64,000 nucleotides of DNA from Halalkalicoccus paucihalophilus (lineage in GTDB: Archaea; Halobacteriota; Halobacteria; Halobacteriales; Halalkalicoccaceae). The notes under the pieces were generated by a model, which was given only the letters and a program-made list of their open reading frames with translations, did not search any database and was not told the origin of the DNA. The position numbers and the translations under genes are program-made. Positions within the stretch are counted from its first letter, which is position 1. Each line of letters begins with the position of its first letter. Shown here one piece after another: positions 19,004 through 26,873 of this stretch. The DNA lies in the NCBI RefSeq assembly GCF_001593955.1, contig NZ_LTAZ01000017.1:62001-126000 (forward strand). Direction: 5' to 3'.

Positions 19004-19137
19004 ACACACCGTTCATCAGTAGTGGCACATAAGTACCTTTCTATCACGAACGATCCGGGGGCTCGAATACCGATACGGCCGGTCGGATGGCTATCGCTCC
19101 CCGAGGGACAACCTCGTCGAAAACGACGCCGACGCGG

Positions 19138-19311
19138 TTATCCGGTATCCGGCTGTTTGCCGTCGAACTTGATCCGCTCGAAGACGGTGTGACAGCCGTT
19201 ACAGTAGTACTGCATCTTGGAGATCTCGCTTCCGAACGCGGACTCCCGCTCGGTATCCGTAGAGCCACAGAACGGGCAGACGACCTCCGGGTCCGATGCT
19301 GAATCGTCCAT
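19138..19311 (-). CDS. Stand-alone zinc ribbon of the PaaD/PaaJ type
   Basis: A 57-residue protein with CPFCGSTDTERESAFG and YYCNGCHTVFERIKF, a four-cysteine zinc ribbon. It matches the C-terminal zinc ribbon of bacterial PaaD, where CPRCGS...FGST...YRC..C is typical. Here that ribbon is a separate gene, while the DUF59 part is encoded at 20286. The ATG at 19311 overlaps nothing and lies 4 bases after the paaC stop, so it is in the epoxidase operon. It is too short to stand out from random frames, but the operon position and motif make it real. Confidence 0.8.
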   Translation of the reverse strand: MDDSASDPEVVCPFCGSTDTERESAFGSEISKMQYYCNGCHTVFERIKFDGKQPDTG

Positions 19312-19315
19312 GACG

Positions 19316-20080
19316 TTAGTCCATCGCAAACAGTTCGTTTTCGGTGCCCCGGAGCTGTCGAGCGTCGGCCTCGCCGATCGATCCGCCGCCGACCCGGCGC
19401 CTGACCTCGTCCCACTCCTCGCGGACCGGCGCGTCCCAGTCAACACCGTCAAGCGAGACGTCCGTCTCCGCGAACAGGTTGCGGTAGTGCTCTTCGAACG
19501 CCTCGCGGATCTCGGTGATCGAGCGATTGGTAAAGCCAGCCTGGATCAGGGGATCCGTCTCCTTGTCGTATTCGGCAGGTCCGATGAACGCGAGCGCCTG
19601 CGGAAGGGTGGTTTCCAGTGTCGACTGGATCCCCTCAGGGTCGTCTTCGGCCAGCGTCTCGAGGCGGGCGTCGTGGTACTCGAGGTGGAAGTACTCGTCC
19701 TCACCCATCTTGGTGATCAACCCGTCGAGGTGCTCGACGGCGATCGAGTCGATCATGTACCACGCCGCCCGGTCGGCCGGCGCGATCGAGGCGACGTACG
19801 CCGGCCAGTCGCCGTCGATCCGGTCGAGGCAGGCGGCGTTGTTGAACTCCTCGGCGTTGCGTTTGCCGTTCAGCCAGTCTTTCTCCCGGCCCTGTGAGGC
19901 CAGTTCGTTGACGAACTGGCGGAAGTGGCCGATCTCCTCCTGGGCGGCGCTCGCTCCGCCGATGTCGTCCTCAAGCGAGGGGCCTGCGAGGCTCCACTGA
20001 GCGTTCCGGTGCCCGAGGACGAGTTTCGTGTCCGCGATGGCTTGGACGTAGTCGACTGCCGGCTCCGGCCAGTCACTCAT
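19316..20080 (-). CDS. paaC: Phenylacetyl-CoA epoxidase subunit PaaC
   Basis: A 254-residue ferritin-like helical protein, the structural partner of PaaA in the phenylacetyl-CoA 1,2-epoxidase. The family segments LVLGHRNAQWSLAGPSLEDDI, AAQEEIGHFRQF and ITKMGEDEYFHLEYHDARL are visible. PaaC lacks the di-iron chemistry of PaaA and stabilises the complex. Its start overlaps paaB by 8 bases. Confidence 0.92.
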   Translation of the reverse strand: MSDWPEPAVDYVQAIADTKLVLGHRNAQWSLAGPSLEDDIGGASAAQEEIGHFRQFVNELASQGREKDWLNGKRNAEEFNNAACLDRIDGDWPAYVASIAPADRAAWYMIDSIAVEHLDGLITKMGEDEYFHLEYHDARLETLAEDDPEGIQSTLETTLPQALAFIGPAEYDKETDPLIQAGFTNRSITEIREAFEEHYRNLFAETDVSLDGVDWDAPVREEWDEVRRRVGGGSIGEADARQLRGTENELFAMD

Positions 20081-20282
20081 CGGCGCTCACCCTCGCTGTG
20101 GGTCGCTCGCCTGTGACCTCTATCAGATCCTCGGCACGAACGACCGCGAGGTAGTTCCAGTCCTCCTCGTCGAACGTGTTGTGTGCGTACATCCTCGCGA
20201 GGCGATCGTTCTGCGCCCGCACGTTGCCGATGTGGAGCGTCTCGTCGCCCTGATTGATCCGGGCGAATACTTCGTACTTCAT
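20073..20282 (-). CDS. paaB: Phenylacetyl-CoA epoxidase subunit PaaB
   Basis: A 69-residue protein beginning MKYEVFARINQGDETLHIGNV, with ARMYAHNTFDEEDW in the middle, which matches the small PaaB subunit that bridges PaaA-PaaC dimers. It is somewhat shorter than bacterial PaaB (about 95). It starts 3 bases after the paaD stop and overlaps paaC by 8 bases. Confidence 0.9.
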   Translation of the reverse strand: MKYEVFARINQGDETLHIGNVRAQNDRLARMYAHNTFDEEDWNYLAVVRAEDLIEVTGERPTARVSADE

Positions 20283-20285
20283 GGC

Positions 20286-20681
20286 TCAGAGGCTGATCCC
20301 CGATTTTCGCATCTTCTCTTTGACCTCCGCGGTGAGCATCTCCTTCGACCAAACCGGATCCCAGACGACCTCAACATCGACGTTGTCGACACCGTCGAGG
20401 ACGGTCAGGCAGCTCTCGATGTCGTTTTGAATCATGTCGTAGGCCGGACAGCCCATACACGGGTAGGTCATCTCGACGACGACGTCCCCGTCGTTGGCCT
20501 CGATGTCGTAGATCATCGCCATCTCGACCAGACTGACGGGGATGTGCGGGTCCGGAATCTCGTCGACGACGTCCCAGAGGTACTCCTCGTAGGCGCTCGC
20601 CTCGGCGCGGCGTTGCTCGACGAACTCGCTTGCGTGTACGGGACTGGACGCGTCGTCAACCCGCTGTCGTGCGCTCGACAT
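20286..20681 (-). CDS. paaD: PaaD-type DUF59 (MIP18) maturation protein
   Basis: A 131-residue DUF59-domain protein. DEIPDPHIPVSLVEMAMIYD and MTYPCMGCPAYDMI are the family signatures, and EVVWDPVWSKEML closes the domain. In bacteria PaaD helps mature the epoxidase metal centres and ends in a zinc ribbon. Here the ribbon is missing and is supplied by the small gene at 19138. One base separates it from the paaA stop. Confidence 0.92.
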   Translation of the reverse strand: MSSARQRVDDASSPVHASEFVEQRRAEASAYEEYLWDVVDEIPDPHIPVSLVEMAMIYDIEANDGDVVVEMTYPCMGCPAYDMIQNDIESCLTVLDGVDNVDVEVVWDPVWSKEMLTAEVKEKMRKSGISL

Positions 20682-20682
20682 C

Positions 20683-21603
20683 TTAGACCCCCACGTCGAC
20701 GGTGCCCGACTGGATGAGGTCGACGTACTTCTCGTTGGCCGGCCCGCGCGAGCGCCAGCGATCCATCACGTCGCTCCACGAGATGGACTCGTCGTAGCGC
20801 CACTCCTTGTTCGCGGCGTCGAACGCGATCGGCATGTCGTATTCGATGACGTACTCGTCGGCCTCCTCGTCGTAGTGGGCCGGCACGTCGAGGTCGAGTT
20901 CGTTCATGAGCGGCATCGACCGCGCGAGCCAGTCCTGGCGGAGTTCGTCGTTGGACTTGCCCTTGATTCGGTACTCGAGCTGGTCGTCGTGTTTCTTCTT
21001 GTCGTCCGGCAGCCCGAACCACTCGATCCCGATCGGGAACATCCAGTCGACGGCCTCTTGGAGCTTCGCGCGGGTCTTGTCGTTCTTGTTCGCGAGCCTG
21101 CGCATCCACGTCTCACCGTGGCGGAGGTGGAACTGCTCTTCTTTGTTGACCTTCGTGAGCGCACGTTTCCAAGGGGCATACGAGGTGTTTTCATGGATAT
21201 CGCCCAGGAGGACGATCCCCGCCCGATCGAACAGGCCGTGGGCCGTCACGAGTTCGGCGAAATTCTCGATGTGCTGGTCGAAGCCGTACGTGTTGCGGAA
21301 CTCATGGGGCTCACGTCCGTAGATGAGCTCCTCGCGGTCCTCACCGAGATCCTCGAGCAGCCGGTAGGCAATGTGACCGTGGCCGAGTTCGTCTTGGATA
21401 ACGCTGATGCAGGACGCACGCGCGTTGGGCGATGGGGCGTTGAGCGACTGATCGTAGTACGCTGGGGCGCTCATCAGTTCCGTATCGCCGGAAACCATCA
21501 GGATTTGTTTCAGGGCTTTCTTATACCCCTCCGTCATTTCCTCGGTCGATTCGATCATCTTCCCGTTTTGAACCCGCTGTTTGAGTTGTTTCTCTGTCGT
21601 CAT
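20683..21603 (-). CDS. paaA: Phenylacetyl-CoA epoxidase catalytic subunit PaaA
   Basis: A 306-residue di-iron oxygenase subunit that forms the ring 1,2-epoxide of phenylacetyl-CoA with O2. The carboxylate-bridged iron ligands sit in VIQDELGHGHIAYRLLEDLG and KVNKEEQFHLRHGETWMRR. SAPAYYDQSLNAPSPN and the C-terminal PTEXX-like segment SISWSDVMDRWRSRGPANEKY resemble PaaA. It is first in the operon paaA-paaD-paaB-paaC-zinc ribbon. No PaaE reductase follows. Confidence 0.93.
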   Translation of the reverse strand: MTTEKQLKQRVQNGKMIESTEEMTEGYKKALKQILMVSGDTELMSAPAYYDQSLNAPSPNARASCISVIQDELGHGHIAYRLLEDLGEDREELIYGREPHEFRNTYGFDQHIENFAELVTAHGLFDRAGIVLLGDIHENTSYAPWKRALTKVNKEEQFHLRHGETWMRRLANKNDKTRAKLQEAVDWMFPIGIEWFGLPDDKKKHDDQLEYRIKGKSNDELRQDWLARSMPLMNELDLDVPAHYDEEADEYVIEYDMPIAFDAANKEWRYDESISWSDVMDRWRSRGPANEKYVDLIQSGTVDVGV

Positions 21604-21636
21604 AGTTCGACTCTACACCCCTGTTGTTTGGCCAGC

Positions 21637-21660
21637 ACTATAATTGTTTTCTGTATACGA
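21637..21660 (-). promoter_or_regulatory. Promoter region of the paa epoxidase operon
   Basis: On the minus strand CAATTATAG (around 21639-21647) lies about 40 bases before the paaA start and is the best TATA candidate. Just upstream is TCGTATACAG (21652-21661 on the minus strand), a motif that recurs between the ferredoxin and ligase genes and could be an operator. Confidence 0.4.
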
Positions 21661-21914
21661 TTCCCGTACCCAGCTGCCCGATACAGTTCTCCTTCGTGTT
21701 TCCTTCGGCTATTTGTCCAGTAACTGTCCGATGGCCTCTCGAACCGGAGCGAACATTGACTGCGGTCGGTCGAAATCCGTGTACTCGGTCGGGATACGAC
21801 CGGGAAACAAAGAACTCGACACTAGGCTTCGATGGACTGCTGTGGTAAATTATTAGAAATATAATAGATTGCTCGACACGACCTTTTTTAGTAGTTGGGA
21901 GCAGATAAGGGGAT

Positions 21915-22409
21915 ATGACGTACACCCTGCGACACAGTACGGTGGACGATGGCGAGGAGATCCTTGACCTCTGGCACGGGTTCACGGAGCATCTTTCAAA
22001 GTACGACGACCGGTATCAACACAAGGAGGATGCCGACGACCGCTGGCTCCAGTACTTCGAGAACCAACTCGTCAACTCGAAGTACGGAACGGTAATCGTC
22101 GCCGAACACGAGGAATCCGGCGAACTGATCGGCGTTCTCGAGGCTCGCGTGATGGGCGACCATCCCATCTTCCGTCTCAAGGATCACGGCTACATCAACG
22201 GCCACTACGTGCGGGAAGATCACTGGAACGAGGGCATCGGAACGGCGTTGATCGAAGAGGCCCACGAGTGGTTCGCCGACTCGCCACGCGATATCGACTT
22301 CTATCGGATCGACGTGGTCGACGGCGACGAGAAGGCCGCCGAGGTATACGAGAAACTCGACTTCGAGCCCGTCGAACACGTCTTCGAACGCTCCATTGAG
22401 GAGCAGTAG
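21915..22409 (+). CDS. GNAT family N-acetyltransferase
   Basis: A 164-residue GNAT-fold protein: VIVAEHEESGELIGVLEAR forms the central strands, and YVREDHWNEGIGTALIEEAHEW is the acetyl-CoA loop (a Q/RxxGxG/A-like turn, here NEGIGT). YEKLDFEPVEHVFE is the C-terminal strand pair. A TATA-like CCTTTTTTA lies about 28 bases upstream. It is 5 bases from the ferredoxin gene, so the two are co-transcribed. The acceptor substrate is unknown. Confidence 0.85.
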   Translation: MTYTLRHSTVDDGEEILDLWHGFTEHLSKYDDRYQHKEDADDRWLQYFENQLVNSKYGTVIVAEHEESGELIGVLEARVMGDHPIFRLKDHGYINGHYVREDHWNEGIGTALIEEAHEWFADSPRDIDFYRIDVVDGDEKAAEVYEKLDFEPVEHVFERSIEEQ

Positions 22410-22414
22410 AACTC

Positions 22415-22696
22415 ATGGTCGAGACACACACTATCGAGTTCGTCGACGAGGGGGTGACCCTCGAGGTGGCCGAGAACGAATCGATCCTCGAGGCGGCCGA
22501 GGAGGCGGGACTCGACCTCCCCTATCAATGTCGAATGGGCGTCTGTGGCGTCTGTAGCGGCATGTGTGAGGACGGCGAGGCCGACCAGATGGAGGGGATG
22601 TTCCTCGCGGAAAGCGAAAAGGACGAAGGATACGTCCTCACCTGTATCGCAAAGCCACGCTCGGATATGCGAATCCGAACAAACGAGAGCCCCTGA
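22415..22696 (+). CDS. 2Fe-2S ferredoxin (plant type)
   Basis: A 93-residue ferredoxin with the plant-type pattern C39, C44, C47 and C77. It follows the diverging paa operon and is a strong candidate for the electron donor to PaaA. Bacterial paa operons use PaaE, in which such a ferredoxin domain is fused to an FAD reductase; no reductase is present here. It lacks the long N-terminal insertion of the main haloarchaeal ferredoxin. Confidence 0.88.
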   Translation: MVETHTIEFVDEGVTLEVAENESILEAAEEAGLDLPYQCRMGVCGVCSGMCEDGEADQMEGMFLAESEKDEGYVLTCIAKPRSDMRIRTNESP

Positions 22697-22875
22697 CGGT
22701 CGGAAGCAGCGAATCCGCGTGTGACCGAAAAGAGTTCTTTCGGGACGCCCCCATCGAGTTCGAGATGACTGAAACGGTACTGAGTCACTCGTCCTTTATT
22801 GTTGATTATATAAAGAGAGGTAAATAGGAGAGACAATGATCCCTTGGTCGAGATCGAATGCCAGGATCGGAAGGT

Positions 22876-22895
22876 CGTATACGTATATCGTATAC
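22876..22895. promoter_or_regulatory. Putative operator, CGTATAC-type near-palindrome
   Basis: CGTATACGTATATCGTATAC has GTATAC, itself palindromic, at both ends. A near copy, CGTATACGATATCGAATAC, lies at 23160-23178. TCGTATACAG also occurs upstream of paaA. The gene it would control is unclear, because it lies at the 3' ends of both neighbours. Confidence 0.35.
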
Positions 22896-23159
22896 AGTAC
22901 CCCCCGGGGCGGTTCATCGCCTTACCCGTCGATATGGTTGTTCAGTCCGGAGAAGGCCAATAGGAACATTACAACCATACGTGTGTTATTAGTCTTGGTG
23001 GGGGGATACAGATTGTTTTCCGAGTAGACATTACATGAATATGTCTGTCATTTAATCTGGTGAGAACGATGAACGATACTGCACATCGGTTTTCGCGCTC
23101 GGTTCGTGTCCGCAGTGTCAACCGCGACGATATCTGGATGACCAGTACCGCATCCCTGC

Positions 23160-23191
23160 CGTATACGATATCGAATACATACATCGAATAC
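23160..23191. promoter_or_regulatory. Second CGTATAC-type block with a direct repeat
   Basis: CGTATACGATATCGAATAC (23160-23178) is followed by another ATCGAATAC (23183-23191), giving two direct copies 13 bases apart. It resembles the block at 22876. Confidence 0.3.
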
Positions 23192-23274
23192 AGCGGTCCG
23201 AATCACGGCGCTGGCCCCGAAAGCCAGTAGTAACTGACCGAAACGCCGCGTACGGGAGGGGATTTGATGAGTCG

Positions 23275-24933
23275 TTAGGCTTTCTTCTCTTCTTCCCGTT
23301 TGCGGAGTTCGATACGGCGAATCTTCCCGGTCTCAGTTCGCGGGAGTTCGTGTACGAACTCGACCTCACGTGGATACTTGTACGGTGCGAGCGTGTCCTT
23401 GACGTGGTTCTGGATCTCCTCGATCAGATTGTCCTCCGGGGAGACGCCGTCGGCTGCAACGACGAACGCCTTTACGATCGCGCCCCGCTCCTCGTCCGGG
23501 CTTCCGACGACGGCGACCTCCCCGACGGAGTCGTGTTCCTCAATGACGGCCTCGACCTCCGGGCCGGGGATGTTGTAGCCGCTAGAAATGATGAGGTCGT
23601 CGTTCCGGGACTTATACTCGAAGCGCCCGTCCTCGCGCTGAACGAAGATGTCGCCGGGATACGACCAGTTGTCCCGCACCGCGTTGGCCTGTTTCTCCGG
23701 TCGGTTCCAGTACTCGATACCGGTCGGGCCACGAACGGCGAGCAGTCCCGCCTCGCCCCGATCGCACTCCTCACCGGTCTCGGGATCGACGATCTTACAC
23801 TCGTAACCGGGGACCGGAAAGCCAGTCGCGCTCGGGTCGATCTCCTCGTCGTGTCGGTGGCTGATGAAGATATGGAGCATCTCCGTCGTCCCGATGCCGT
23901 CGAGGAGGTCGATCCCGTACTCATCTTTGAACGACTCGAAGGTCGTCGGCGTCAACGGCTCGCCAGCACTCGCACCGACCCGAAGCGAGGAGACGTCGTA
24001 CTCCTCGGGGCCGTCGGGGTACTTCGAGAGGATCTGGTTGAACGCGGTCGGGATCGAACAGAGCACTGAGATCCCATGTGAATCGATAGCCGCCAACAGA
24101 TCGCCCGGCGTAGCGTCCTCGACGAGGCTCGTGCTGGCGCCAAAGCGCAGTGGGAACGTGACGAGGTCACCGTAGCCGTAGGCGAAGGGCAGCGGTGGGT
24201 TCCCGCCGAAGACGTCCTCCTCGGTCGGTTCGAGACAGTATCGAGCGTACGTATCTGCACTCGCGAGCAGGTTTTGGTGGGTGTGAATAGCCCCTTTTGG
24301 CTCACCCGTCGTCCCACTCGTGTAGAGCATTAACGCGAGGTCGTCCCGCTCCGTCTCGTACGCGTCGAGATCGGCGCTCGCATCGTCGAGTAGCTCGTCG
24401 TAATCGTGATGGTTGTGATCGATGCCGTTACGGTCGGCGACGACGACGTCCTCGACGGTTTCGAGGTTCGGGAGCGCGTTCTCGACCTCCTCGAGGAGGT
24501 CGTCATAGACGACGACTGTCGTCGCCTCGGCGTTGTTGATGATATGTTCGAGTTCCGCGGCTCGAAGCAGCTTCATTGAAGGAAGCGCGACGGCACCGAT
24601 CTTTTGCGCGGCCAAACAGGAGACGACAGCCTCGGGGCGGTTTGGGAATCTGACGACGACCCGATCGCCAGGCTCGACCCCGAGGTCGAGGAGCGTGTTC
24701 CCCATCCGGTTGATGGCCTCCTGTAACTCCGCGTAGGAGATAGTTTGATCCTCGAAGTAGACGGCGACGTTGTTCCCCTGCCCCTCACGGACGTGTCTGT
24801 CCACTAGCTCCTCCGCCACGTTGATCTGCCGAGGGTAGTGTACCTCCGGGACGGCATGGACGTAATCCGGCCCGTCCGCTTCGTCCGGCAGGTACTCCGA
24901 TGGTATACTGGACTGCATATCCGAATAGGTCAT
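23275..24933 (-). CDS. Acyl/aryl-CoA ligase (AMP-forming), benzoate-CoA ligase-like
   Basis: A 552-residue ANL-superfamily enzyme activating a carboxylate with ATP and CoA. LMLYTSGTTGEPKGAIHTH is the phosphate loop. GIGTTEMLHIFIS resembles benzoate- and 2-aminobenzoate-CoA ligases. NDDLIISSGYNIPGPEVE is the hinge region and RTETGKIRR holds the adenylation lysine. Classical PaaK is shorter (about 430). No other ligase is in the window, so this is the best candidate to feed the epoxidase, whether with phenylacetate or a related aryl acid. It is separated by about 160 bases from the CoA-transferase genes on the same strand. Confidence 0.88.
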   Translation of the reverse strand: MTYSDMQSSIPSEYLPDEADGPDYVHAVPEVHYPRQINVAEELVDRHVREGQGNNVAVYFEDQTISYAELQEAINRMGNTLLDLGVEPGDRVVVRFPNRPEAVVSCLAAQKIGAVALPSMKLLRAAELEHIINNAEATTVVVYDDLLEEVENALPNLETVEDVVVADRNGIDHNHHDYDELLDDASADLDAYETERDDLALMLYTSGTTGEPKGAIHTHQNLLASADTYARYCLEPTEEDVFGGNPPLPFAYGYGDLVTFPLRFGASTSLVEDATPGDLLAAIDSHGISVLCSIPTAFNQILSKYPDGPEEYDVSSLRVGASAGEPLTPTTFESFKDEYGIDLLDGIGTTEMLHIFISHRHDEEIDPSATGFPVPGYECKIVDPETGEECDRGEAGLLAVRGPTGIEYWNRPEKQANAVRDNWSYPGDIFVQREDGRFEYKSRNDDLIISSGYNIPGPEVEAVIEEHDSVGEVAVVGSPDEERGAIVKAFVVAADGVSPEDNLIEEIQNHVKDTLAPYKYPREVEFVHELPRTETGKIRRIELRKREEEKKA

Positions 24934-25094
24934 TATAGTTTCGAGAGAAATACCTAACGGTTCCGTTCACCGAGAGAATAGAAACATCATCAACCGAACC
25001 CGACAGTCGTTTCATCTCGTGGTGACTGAACCGGGAGACGTCCCCCCCTTCTCTTGCGGTTTGACTGACTGGGGACGGTCATCCCGTAATGACC

Positions 25095-25871
25095 TCAGGA
25101 TCGGGTCCAGAATCCATCTGGGTCGAACGCCCGGATCAGCGCCAGTTCCTCGTCCGTGGGTTGTGCGGTCGTCGTCACCGGCCCCTCTCCGATGTCCTCG
25201 GCGGTGTTCATCTCCCAGGGGAAGTCGGTGAGGACCTCTTCCGGCGAGACCCCCGGATGGGCGCTTCGGAGGTAGAGTTCGCCGTCGACGTCGAAGCCGA
25301 ACGTCGCTTTCGAGGTCACGAGTGTGCTGGGGCCACCGCCGGGTGCAGGGTGATCCGTCCGTCTCCCGCCATTAGGGCTGTGACCCGGGCTCGTCACGTA
25401 GTGGACTTCTTCCGTGAACCGGCGGGGTTCGTGGGGCATGAGCAGCACGGTTCGATCGGCCATGCAGGCGATGTCGCACGCACCGCCGCTACCGGGGAGG
25501 CGTATCTCGTCGTCGCCGGCGCGGACCCACGTCGTGTTGAGGTTGCCGTAGCGGTCTATCTCCGCGCCACCGAGAAAGCCCACGTCGATGTCGCCGCGCT
25601 GGAGACGGCTCATGATGTCAATCATCCCAGTGGCTGAGACCGCGCGGTTCAGGTTCGGCAGGTCGCACATCGTGTGGATAAAGCCGTCGGCGGGGGAATC
25701 CCGAACGACCCCACTCTCGTAGACGGCCATCGAGTTCGGCGCGTGGGTGCTGACGGCGACCTGAAACGCGATGAGCGGCAGTCGCATCCCGACGAACGCG
25801 GTGTCACCGTCCTCAATCTCCGCAGCCGCGGCGCTGACCATCAGCTCCCGGGGGGTATACTCACTGGCCAT
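25095..25871 (-). CDS. CoA transferase subunit B
   Basis: The beta subunit of a class I CoA transferase (SugarP-isomerase-like fold), 258 residues from ATG 25871. YESGVVRD has the E-S/N-G motif holding the catalytic glutamate of this class. LGGAEIDRYGNLNTT and LPGSGGACDIA are conserved family segments. It overlaps subunit A by 11 bases. The pair resembles the glutaconate CoA-transferase/IpdAB group. In IpdAB the fold opens a ring rather than moving CoA, so either CoA activation or hydrolytic ring cleavage is possible. Confidence 0.85.
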   Translation of the reverse strand: MASEYTPRELMVSAAAAEIEDGDTAFVGMRLPLIAFQVAVSTHAPNSMAVYESGVVRDSPADGFIHTMCDLPNLNRAVSATGMIDIMSRLQRGDIDVGFLGGAEIDRYGNLNTTWVRAGDDEIRLPGSGGACDIACMADRTVLLMPHEPRRFTEEVHYVTSPGHSPNGGRRTDHPAPGGGPSTLVTSKATFGFDVDGELYLRSAHPGVSPEEVLTDFPWEMNTAEDIGEGPVTTTAQPTDEELALIRAFDPDGFWTRS

Positions 25872-26757
25872 AGCGCACCTCCGCGGCGACAATCGGCTCG
25901 GTGATCGAGAGGTCAGCCTCGATCCACTCTGCGTACTCCTCGCGGTCCGAAACGCCGTGAACCCACTCGTCGGCCCACTCGTCGAACGCCGCCTGTGTTT
26001 TTGTTCGCCGGTGATACTCTAGGTAGTACTCGTTGTCGCGGTTGTAGTGGCCCGCGAGCGGCGACGGGTGGGCGCCGAACGGACACTCCACAACGGCCGT
26101 CACCTGATCGTGCGTGATCGCAACCCGACTGGGATCGCTTGTTATCACGTCGGGATCAACGACCTCCTCGGCGGTGACCAGCACGTTCTCGGCTGCGCCG
26201 ACAGCCGGGTCGATGATGCCGGTGTTGCCCCAGAGGTGGACGTCGCCGTCGGGACTTGCACGTTGCACGTGAACGATCGCCCAATCGGGTGAAATCGCGG
26301 GGACGAGGGTGATTCGATCCCCCGAAAACGGATCGATCTCTTCGCGAAACAGGCCGCTTCGCTCGAAGACGTCGCTTCCTAACAACGACCGGGTCGGGAG
26401 GTACGGGATGCCCATCGCTCCGGCCTGTAAGGCGAGCGCGATGCTGAAGTTCGAGTGGTCCTCGATATCGATCTCGTCGCTCTCGACGGCCTCGCGGAAC
26501 CGATAGCCAGTACCGGCACTGACGTTGCCGACCCACGCCGCACGGATCCGTGACACCGCGCCACCGCCGACCAACTGATCGAACAGCAGGTCGCTGATCG
26601 GCCCGATCATCGTCAGGTCGTCGATCCCCTGCCGAAGCAGTTCGTGGCCCGCCGCGAAGGGGATCGCATGTTCGAGCGCGAGGCCCGTCGCGATCGAACT
26701 CCCGGGCTCAATTCGGGATACCGCCTCTTCCAGTGAAAGCACTGCTTGCTTCGTCAT
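25861..26757 (-). CDS. CoA transferase subunit A
   Basis: The alpha subunit, 298 residues. It begins LSLEEAVSRIEPGSSIATG, then LTMIGPISDLLFDQLVGGG and AAWVGNVSAGTGYRFREAVE, and has DWAIVHVQRASPDGDVHLWG in the second half, all typical of GctA/IpdA-type subunits. A TATA-like box sits about 29 bases upstream. It diverges from the ABC transporter operon, so the two may share regulation. Confidence 0.87.
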   Translation of the reverse strand: MTKQAVLSLEEAVSRIEPGSSIATGLALEHAIPFAAGHELLRQGIDDLTMIGPISDLLFDQLVGGGAVSRIRAAWVGNVSAGTGYRFREAVESDEIDIEDHSNFSIALALQAGAMGIPYLPTRSLLGSDVFERSGLFREEIDPFSGDRITLVPAISPDWAIVHVQRASPDGDVHLWGNTGIIDPAVGAAENVLVTAEEVVDPDVITSDPSRVAITHDQVTAVVECPFGAHPSPLAGHYNRDNEYYLEYHRRTKTQAAFDEWADEWVHGVSDREEYAEWIEADLSITEPIVAAEVRYGQ

Positions 26758-26780
26758 ACACTATGTCTGTCGAATCATGA

Positions 26781-26852
26781 CATATAAACCCGCGTCTCAC
26801 ACCATCCATCGATAGGTCGCATGAAACGAATGAATCAGAAATTATAAATAGT
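26781..26852. promoter_or_regulatory. Divergent promoters, CoA transferase and Liv transporter
   Basis: GGTTTATATG on the minus strand (26781-26790) is about 29 bases before the CoA-transferase start at 26757. ATTATAAATA (26841-26850) is about 28 bases before the ATG at 26874. Both distances suit short-leader archaeal transcripts. The 50 bases between could hold a shared operator. Confidence 0.55.
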
Positions 26853-26873
26853 TTAGTACACCTCGAAACGGGT

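Larger units (their letters stand above)
22697..23274. other. Intergenic region with repeated GTATAC-type motifs
   Basis: No convincing gene is seen in this 578-bp gap between the ferredoxin and the convergent CoA ligase. It holds two motif blocks described separately. Confidence 0.5.

Noticed and set aside
22836-23184. Short frames between the ferredoxin and CoA ligase genes
   Set aside because: They lack conserved features and cross the repeated GTATAC motifs, so non-coding is likelier.
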